Below the pieces are notes generated by a model that had not been told where the DNA came from, searched no databases, and saw only the letters and a list, made by a program, of their open reading frames with translations. From contig NZ_JOFZ01000004.1 in assembly GCF_000721265.1 (NCBI RefSeq), positions 496,001 to 560,000 on the forward strand: a stretch of 64,000 nucleotides of DNA, in the 5' to 3' direction. Positions 58,822 through 64,000 of this stretch are shown here, piece after piece. Numbering within the stretch: the stretch's first letter is position 1; each line of letters begins with the position of its first letter. The position numbers and the translations under genes were made by a program. Source of the DNA: Streptomyces sp. NRRL F-5126 (GTDB lineage: Bacteria; Actinomycetota; Actinomycetes; Streptomycetales; Streptomycetaceae).

Positions 58822-59634
58822 ATGCTGGCTGAACGCATCGCCGCCTGTTCCTCGGAGCTGTCGCGGACCGACCGGCTGATCGCCGACCACCTCCTCGAAC
58901 ACCTCGATGACGTGCCCTTCCTGCGCGCGGCGGAGATCGCCGACAGCCTCGGCGTCAGCGCGGCGAGCGTAACCCGCTTCGCCCAGCGCCTCGGCTTCGA
59001 CGGCTACCCGCACCTCCAGGACGCGGTCCGCGGCGACCTGCGCGCCGTCCTCGCACCGCAGGCGGCCCCGACCGGGGGAGAGGGCAGATACGCGCGCATC
59101 TGGGAGCGCGAGGCCCGCAACCTGGAGCAGCTCAGGGAGCTGCCCGACGACGTACTCGACGCCGCCTCCCGCATGATCGCGGGCGCCGGCGCCGTGTGGG
59201 TGCTCGGCGGCCGGGCCTCCGAGTCCGCCGCCGCCGCGCTCGCGTTCTCGCTCGCGCGGGTCAGGGGCGGTGTGCGCCGGGTGACCTCGGCGATCCTCCA
59301 CGACTACCAGCCACTCCTCGACGTCGGCCCCGAAGACCTGCTGATCGCCTTCACCTTCCGCCGCTACACCCGCAGTACGGCCGACATCGGGCGGATGTTC
59401 GCCGCGAGAGGCGTGCCCGTCCTGCTGGTCACCGACGACGGTAGCCCCTCGCTGGCCAAGGACGCGGAGCTGGTGCTGCGTGTCTCGGGCAAGGCGTCCG
59501 GGGGACTGCCCTCGACAACGGCCGCCACCAGCCTGGGACTTGCCCTCACGCTCGGCGTCGTGGGGCACCTCGGCTCCGAGCGGCTCGAAGCGGGCGAGCG
59601 GCTGAGCAGGAACATGGACATCTTCGAGGGATAG
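58822..59634 (+). CDS. MurR/RpiR-family transcriptional regulator
   Basis: The 270-residue protein has an N-terminal HTH_6 domain (about 1-77: SSELSRTDRLIADHLLEHLDDVPFLRAAEIADSLGVSAASVTRFAQRLGFDGYPHLQ). The SIS phosphosugar-isomerase-like domain (about 105-255) has VWVLGGRASESAAAALAFSLARV and LIAFTFRRYTRSTADIG. RpiR proteins sense sugar phosphates or other anionic metabolites. It precedes the deacetylase operon by 279 bp on the same strand and is likely its regulator. GGGAGG precedes the ATG at 58822. A small AATC-GA-GATT repeat lies upstream at 58757-58766. Confidence 0.86.
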   Translation: MLAERIAACSSELSRTDRLIADHLLEHLDDVPFLRAAEIADSLGVSAASVTRFAQRLGFDGYPHLQDAVRGDLRAVLAPQAAPTGGEGRYARIWEREARNLEQLRELPDDVLDAASRMIAGAGAVWVLGGRASESAAAALAFSLARVRGGVRRVTSAILHDYQPLLDVGPEDLLIAFTFRRYTRSTADIGRMFAARGVPVLLVTDDGSPSLAKDAELVLRVSGKASGGLPSTTAATSLGLALTLGVVGHLGSERLEAGERLSRNMDIFEG

Positions 59635-59704
59635 CCGCGGGCCGTACACCCCCGATCGGGGACGGACGTCCGGCGCCTCGGAAACCACGACACCTTTTCG
59701 GTGA

Positions 59705-59736
59705 CCGGCGACACGCACCGGCGACACGCACCGGCG
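59705..59736. repeat. 13-bp direct repeat in the deacetylase-operon leader
   Basis: CCGGCGACACGCA occurs twice in tandem (59705-59717 and 59718-59730) and is followed by a partial third copy (CCGGCG). It lies in the non-coding gap 59635-59913 between the RpiR gene and the operon. It might be slippage noise or tandem binding sites; nothing decides between these. Confidence 0.5.
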
Positions 59737-59913
59737 CGGCACCGCGCATCACACCGGCAGGGCGGCCGACGCAGGCCGGGCCGTGCCCGCCAGAACGTCC
59801 GCGCGCGGCACACCACCACATCACTCGCACACGTGTCCGGGCACTGGTGTCGCCTGCTTTCCGGTGGCATAAGTCAGTGCAAAACACGAGAAGGCATGAA
59901 ACGGGAGTTCACG

Positions 59914-60936
59914 ATGGCAGACGAACCCACGGGCGGCAACGCCGGGGAGCGACACACCGGCGAGGAGCCGTGGCAGTGGAGCGAGGAGACCTGGCGCGGC
60001 CACGTGGAACAGGTGCGCGCGGGCGCCTCGCTCACACCGCCCGCGTGGCCGGGCGGCGCGCGGGTCGCGGTGGCCCTGTCGTTCGACTCCGACCACGAGA
60101 CGCCCGCACTGCGCGACGGCGAGACACGCCCGGGCAAACTGGCGCAGGGCGAGTACGGCTCGCGCGTCGCCGCCCCCAAGATCCTGCGGCTGCTCGAGCG
60201 CCACTCCGCCCCCGCCACCTTCTTCATGCCCGCCGTCTCCGCGCTGCTGCACCCCGAGGAGGCGCGGTCGTACACCGCCGCCGGACACGAGACGGCCATC
60301 CACGGCTGGATCCACGAGCGCAACATGCAGCTGCCGCCCGACGCGGAACGCGAGCTGCAGCTGCGCAGCGCCGACACCCTCGAACGGGTAACGGGCACAC
60401 GGCCGGTGGGCATCCGCACACCATCGTGGGACTTCTCCGACCACACGCTGCGCATCACGCGCGAGATGGGACTGCTGTACGACTCGTCCCTCATGGCCGA
60501 CGACGACCCCTACGAACTCCTCGCCGACGGCGAACCCACCGGCATCGTCGAGATACCCGTCGAGTGGATTCGCGACGACGCGCCCTACTTCATGATGGAG
60601 CGCTACGCCGGACTGCGCCCGTACACACCGCCGCGCTCCGTCCTCACCATCTGGCGCGACGAGTTCGACCAGGCGTACCGCGAGGGCGGCGTCTTCCAGC
60701 TCACGTGCCACCCCCACTTCATCGGCCACCGTTCACGCCTCGTGGTACTGGCCCAACTGCTCGACCACATCACGGCGCACCCCGGCGTCTGGTTCGCCAC
60801 CCACGCCGACATCGCACGGTACGTGGCCGAGCGCGCCGGCCTCCCCGCCAACCCATGCCACGCACCGGCGGCCACGGCCGCCGGCAGCAGCGCACCGTCC
60901 CCGCGACCAGCCGTCCACGAAGGGCAGTCACGATGA
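59914..60936 (+). CDS. polysaccharide deacetylase (CE4)/cyclic-imide-hydrolase-like enzyme
   Basis: The 340-residue NodB-homology enzyme has the first motif FDSDHE (Asp58 and Asp60), the metal ligands H130-x3-H134 in AIHGWIHE, RTPSWDFSDHT and the late QLTCHPHFIGHRSR. There is no signal peptide, so it acts in the cytoplasm. This argues against wall polysaccharide and for the small-amide branch of the family (PuuE-type allantoinase, HP0310, bacterial cyclic imidase). The ATG at 59914 is chosen because GGGAG lies six bases upstream; ATG 59896 has AAGG only one base away. Its stop overlaps the transporter start by ATGA. Confidence 0.84.
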   Translation: MADEPTGGNAGERHTGEEPWQWSEETWRGHVEQVRAGASLTPPAWPGGARVAVALSFDSDHETPALRDGETRPGKLAQGEYGSRVAAPKILRLLERHSAPATFFMPAVSALLHPEEARSYTAAGHETAIHGWIHERNMQLPPDAERELQLRSADTLERVTGTRPVGIRTPSWDFSDHTLRITREMGLLYDSSLMADDDPYELLADGEPTGIVEIPVEWIRDDAPYFMMERYAGLRPYTPPRSVLTIWRDEFDQAYREGGVFQLTCHPHFIGHRSRLVVLAQLLDHITAHPGVWFATHADIARYVAERAGLPANPCHAPAATAAGSSAPSPRPAVHEGQSR

Positions 60937-62282
60937 CGCAGCACGCCACGCCCCCGGGCACGCCGCGGCCAGCCCGCTCCGTGCCGTCCGGGGCCACCGC
61001 CCCTTCCGCCGCCGCGCCCGGCAGCGCCGCGGCCCGCCGCCGCGCCATCTGGGCGGGCGCCGTCGGCAACACCGTCGAGTGGGTCGACTGGGCCGTCTAC
61101 TCGACGTTCTCGTCGGTGTTCGCCGGCACGTTCTTCCCCTCGCACGCCCCCGAGGCCGCCCTGCTGTCCACGCTTGCGGTGTTCGCCGTCGGATTCCTGA
61201 TGCGGCCCATCGGCGGGGCGCTGCTCGGCGCCTACGGGGACCGCCACGGCCGCAAGAAGGCCATGACCCTGACCATTTCCATGATGGCGGCCGCGGCGCT
61301 CGTGATCGCGGTCTGCCCCGGCTACTCCACCATCGGCGTGGGCGCGCCCATCGTGCTGGTGCTCGCCCGGCTCGTCCAGGGCTTCTCGGCAGGCGGCGAG
61401 TTCGGCACGTCCTCGGCGTTCCTCGTCGAGTCCGCCGCCCCGTCACGCCGTGCGCTCGCGGGCTCCTGGCAGCAGGTGTCCGTCGGCGCGGGCACCCTCA
61501 TCGCCTCCCTCATGGGCACCATCCTGACCAGCAGCCTCGACGAGCACGCACTCGACACGTGGGGCTGGCGTGTCGCCTTCGCGGTGGCCGGCGTGCTGGG
61601 TCTCGTCGGCCTGTGGCTGCGGGTGTCCGTGCAGGAGACGGAGTCGTTCCGCCGCGTGGAGCACGCCGAACGCCCCCGCGCCAACCCGCTGCGCGCGATG
61701 GTCACCGACCATCCGCGGGCCGCGCTGCGCGTGGCCGGTGTGACCGTGGCGGGCACCCTGATCTACTACATCTGGGTCAGCTACATGCCGTCGTACGTCC
61801 ACGTGACGACGGGCATGCCGCTGAGCCGGGCGCTGCTCGCCAACACCCTCTCCCTCGTGGTGTTCATCGTGCTGCTGCCGTTCGGCGGCATGCTGTCCGA
61901 CCGGATCGGCCGCAAGCCCACCATGTTCGCCTTCGCGGCGGGCTTCCTCGTGCTGTCCTGGCCGCTGTTCCACGTGCTGGGCGACAGCTTCTGGACGCTG
62001 CTGGCGGTCGAACTCGTCGGCATGGTGCTGCTCGTGGGCTACTCGGCCAACTGCGCCGTGGTCATGGCCGAGCAGTTCCCGCCCGAGGTCCGCACCACGG
62101 GCATCGCCCTGCCGTACGCCCTCGCCGTGGCGGTGTTCGGCGGCACCGCCCCCTACGTCACCACCTGGATGAGCTCGCACGGCCACCGCGGCCTCGTCTG
62201 GCTGTACCTGGCAGCCGCGGCGCTCGTCGGTGTGATCGTCTACGCCACGATGCCCGAGACCAAGAGCAAGGAGATCGCATGA
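60933..62282 (+). CDS. MHS-family MFS transporter
   Basis: The 449-residue, 12-helix metabolite:H+ symporter of the MHS branch (ProP, KgtP, ShiA relatives) has NTVEWVDWAVYSTFSSVFAGTFFP at helix 1. GAYGDRHGRKKAMTLTI, LVQGFSAGGEFGTSSAFLVESA and DRIGRKPTMFAFAA follow. MHS proteins import dicarboxylates, betaines, shikimate and similar solutes. The N-terminus has an Ala/Pro-rich extension of about 35 residues. It overlaps both neighbours (ATGA), so it is translated with the deacetylase and SDR and probably brings in the pathway substrate. Confidence 0.88.
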   Translation: MTQHATPPGTPRPARSVPSGATAPSAAAPGSAAARRRAIWAGAVGNTVEWVDWAVYSTFSSVFAGTFFPSHAPEAALLSTLAVFAVGFLMRPIGGALLGAYGDRHGRKKAMTLTISMMAAAALVIAVCPGYSTIGVGAPIVLVLARLVQGFSAGGEFGTSSAFLVESAAPSRRALAGSWQQVSVGAGTLIASLMGTILTSSLDEHALDTWGWRVAFAVAGVLGLVGLWLRVSVQETESFRRVEHAERPRANPLRAMVTDHPRAALRVAGVTVAGTLIYYIWVSYMPSYVHVTTGMPLSRALLANTLSLVVFIVLLPFGGMLSDRIGRKPTMFAFAAGFLVLSWPLFHVLGDSFWTLLAVELVGMVLLVGYSANCAVVMAEQFPPEVRTTGIALPYALAVAVFGGTAPYVTTWMSSHGHRGLVWLYLAAAALVGVIVYATMPETKSKEIA

Positions 62283-63148
62283 GTCCACGCACCCCGTCCC
62301 CCGAGCGTTCCGCGCCGCCCGGCCGGCCCGCGCCGTCCGCGCGGCACGTCCTGGTCACCGGGGCGGCGGGCGGCATCGGGGCGGCGATCTGCGCCGCGTT
62401 CGCGGCGGAGAAGTGCATCGTCACGGCGAGCGACCTGCCGGGCGCGCCGCTGAACGCCCTGGTGAAGCGGCTGACCGCGCACGGCACGACCGCCCACGCC
62501 CTGCCCGCCGACCTGTCCGACGCGGGAGCGGCCGCGGACCTCGTTGGCCGTGCGTCGCGACTCGCGGGCACGCCCGGCGTCCTCGTCAACGCGGCGGGCA
62601 TCTACCCGGCCACACCGCTCGGCGAGCTGACCGCCGAGGTGTGGGACCGCGTGATGGACGTCAACGTCCGTGCGGCGATGCTCACCACCACGGCTCTCGC
62701 CCGGGCACTCATCGCACGCGGCGAGACCGGCACCGTCGTGAACATCACCTCGGGCGCCGCCCTGCGCGCACGTCCCGGCGCCGCCCACTACAGCGCCTCC
62801 AAGGCCGCACTGGAGATGCTCACACGGTCGTGCGCCGTTGAGTTCGGGCCGCACGGAATCCGCGTCAACGCCGTGTCGCCCGGCTTCGTCACGGTCGACA
62901 GCGCCGCCAACCCCGTCACCGACGCGTACGCGGCCGCGGTGTCGGTCAACCCCCTCGGGCGAGCGGGCGAACCGGACGACATCGCCCGCGCGGTCCGCTG
63001 GGTGGCAGGACCCGAGGCGTCCTGGATGACCGGGTCGATCGTCAGGCTGGACGGCGGCGCCTCGGCCGGCACGACCACGCTGCCCCTGCACTGGCCGCAA
63101 CTGTCGGGAACCCAGGCGGGCGCCGCACCGCACGAGGAGGCCTCATGA
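62279..63148 (+). CDS. short-chain dehydrogenase/reductase
   Basis: The 289-residue SDR has the NAD(P) motif TGAAGGIGAA, the NAAG strand-4 motif, and the catalytic Ser in NITSGAALRARP with Tyr-x3-Lys in HYSASKAAL. GIRVNAVSPGFV and MTGSIVRLDGGAS complete the classical form. The Asp in TASDLPG after strand 2 suggests NAD rather than NADP. A 25-residue Pro-rich N-terminal extension is unusual. It is coupled by ATGA overlaps to the MHS transporter before and the reductase-like gene after. It probably oxidises a hydroxy intermediate of the pathway. Confidence 0.88.
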   Translation: MSPRTPSPERSAPPGRPAPSARHVLVTGAAGGIGAAICAAFAAEKCIVTASDLPGAPLNALVKRLTAHGTTAHALPADLSDAGAAADLVGRASRLAGTPGVLVNAAGIYPATPLGELTAEVWDRVMDVNVRAAMLTTTALARALIARGETGTVVNITSGAALRARPGAAHYSASKAALEMLTRSCAVEFGPHGIRVNAVSPGFVTVDSAANPVTDAYAAAVSVNPLGRAGEPDDIARAVRWVAGPEASWMTGSIVRLDGGASAGTTTLPLHWPQLSGTQAGAAPHEEAS

Positions 63149-64000
63149 ACACGGACGGCGCCACGGCCGCCCACCCCACCGGCTACACCGTCGTCGGAGG
63201 CGGCGCGATCGGCGGCACCCTCGCCTTCCACCTAGCCGACGCCGGACACACCGTACGGATCGTCGACACCGACTCCGGCCACGTGGCCGCGCTGCGCGCC
63301 CAAGGACTCACACTGCGGGGCCCGGAGGGCGAGCGCACCGCCGCCGTCTCCGCGACCACGCCCGACGCGCTCGACCACCAGCCGCGCCACGTCCTGCTCT
63401 GCGTCAAGGCGCAGGCCACCGGGACCGCGGCCGACTGGCTGGCGACCGTGCTGGGCGAAGACGGCTACGTCGTGTCGCTCCAAAACGGCCTCAACGAGCG
63501 CCCGATCGCACGGCGCGTCGGAACACACCGCACCATCGGCGCCTTCGTGAACCTGTTCGCTGACGTGGTCGCACCCGGCGTGGTCCAGGACGGCGGCGCG
63601 GGTGCCCTCGTCGTCGGCGAACTCGACGGCACGCCGAGCGAGCGCGTGCGCGCCCTCGTGCGCGACCTCCAGGCGTGGGGGCCCGCTCGCGAGACGGGGA
63701 ATGTCGCCGGATATCTCTGGTCCAAGCTGTCGTTCGGCTCCATGCTCACCGCGACGGCCCTCGTCGACGCGCCGATGGCGCGGCTCATCGACGTCCACCG
63801 GCCGCTGATGCACACCCTCGCCGCCGAGGTCGCCGCTGTCGCCACGGCGGACGGGCTCACGCTCGAACCCTTCGACGCGTTCGACCCGTCCGCCTACCTG
63901 CCCGCAGCCGGGGCCGCGGAACGCGAGGCGGCGACCGACCGGCTGGTCGCCTGGCTCGGCGGGCAGGCCAAGGACCGCAGCGGCATCTGGCGCGACATCG
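63145..64000 (+). CDS. ketopantoate-reductase (ApbA/PanE) family protein, 3' end outside window
   Basis: The first 285 residues are present. The N-terminal Rossmann fold has VVGGGAIGGTLAFHLADAGHTVRIVD, followed by LLCVKAQATGTAADWL and SLQNGLNE. The C-terminal helical domain follows, with KLSFGSMLTATALVD. The conserved catalytic Lys of PanE aligns with SKLSFGS. Genes of this family outside pantothenate synthesis reduce or oxidise other 2-oxo or 3-hydroxy acids. The ATG overlaps the SDR stop (ATGA). It is the fourth gene of the operon, which continues beyond 64000. Confidence 0.86.
   Translation, partial: MNTDGATAAHPTGYTVVGGGAIGGTLAFHLADAGHTVRIVDTDSGHVAALRAQGLTLRGPEGERTAAVSATTPDALDHQPRHVLLCVKAQATGTAADWLATVLGEDGYVVSLQNGLNERPIARRVGTHRTIGAFVNLFADVVAPGVVQDGGAGALVVGELDGTPSERVRALVRDLQAWGPARETGNVAGYLWSKLSFGSMLTATALVDAPMARLIDVHRPLMHTLAAEVAAVATADGLTLEPFDAFDPSAYLPAAGAAEREAATDRLVAWLGGQAKDRSGIWRDI

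Overview
The window reads as a 64 kb stretch of chromosome from a Streptomyces-like actinomycete. The evidence is the very high GC content with strong third-position bias, the frequent GTG starts preceded by GGAGG-type ribosome sites, and the gene content: alditol oxidase, a spore-associated-protein-A-like secreted protein, SpoIIE/PP2C phosphatases, STAS and DUF1275/DUF1918/DUF4232/DUF6153 proteins, a CBM2-GH18 chitinase and many one-component regulators. No rRNA, tRNA, CRISPR array, transposase or prophage gene was seen. Coding density is high, and genes sit in short operons of 1-5.

Layout. 1-6.9 kb: end of an unknown gene, a double-VOC protein, a DUF1275-Nudix-TauE/SafE operon, alditol oxidase, a beta-lactamase-like secreted hydrolase, DUF805 and an aldo/keto reductase. 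6.9-12.8 kb: a minus-strand operon glcD-glcE-glcF-lldP for uptake and oxidation of lactate/glycolate. 13-17 kb: MFS exporter with its own MarR regulator, a cysteine-desulfurase-like enzyme and AlkB. 17-20.2 kb: beta-phosphoglucomutase coupled to a GH65 disaccharide phosphorylase. 20.2-27 kb: a SapA-like protein, STAS protein, MFS transporter with a TetR-type palindrome, a close homologue of chloramphenicol phosphotransferase, a glutamine amidotransferase and a chitinase. 27-29.3 kb: a decayed patch holding a 5'-truncated glycosidase-like gene and a broken DUF6153-DUF305 pair. 29.3-38.9 kb: serine hydrolase, second CPT-like kinase, hemerythrin, DUF1918, a large PAS-GAF-PP2C-ATPase regulator, a Pro/Ala-rich protein and a two-domain peptidoglycan hydrolase. 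39-44.7 kb: an unusual P450, regulator, aldo/keto reductase, DoxX and acyl-CoA dehydrogenase.

44.8-51 kb is a catabolic cluster for 2-pyrone-4,6-dicarboxylate / 4-oxalomesaconate: transporter, PDC lactonase, CHA aldolase, OMA hydratase and OMA tautomerase, with a divergent GntR regulator. Operator-like inverted repeats overlap a recognisable promoter. No ring-cleaving dioxygenase is present. 51-52.2 kb is a frameshifted PP2C phosphatase. 52.2-56.3 kb is a putative LacI-controlled polysaccharide unit (GH-discoidin protein plus DUF1996 protein) in which the same palindrome stands before the regulator and before the DUF1996 gene. 56.4-58.7 kb: DUF4232 protein and secreted M1 peptidase.

58.8-64 kb (continuing off the end): an RpiR regulator followed by a tightly coupled operon of CE4 deacetylase/cyclic-amidase-like enzyme, MHS transporter, SDR and ketopantoate-reductase-like enzyme, each joined by an ATGA overlap. 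It looks like an uncharacterised uptake-and-degradation pathway, and it is the best candidate here for undescribed biology, together with the LacI unit and the dioxygenase-less PDC cluster.
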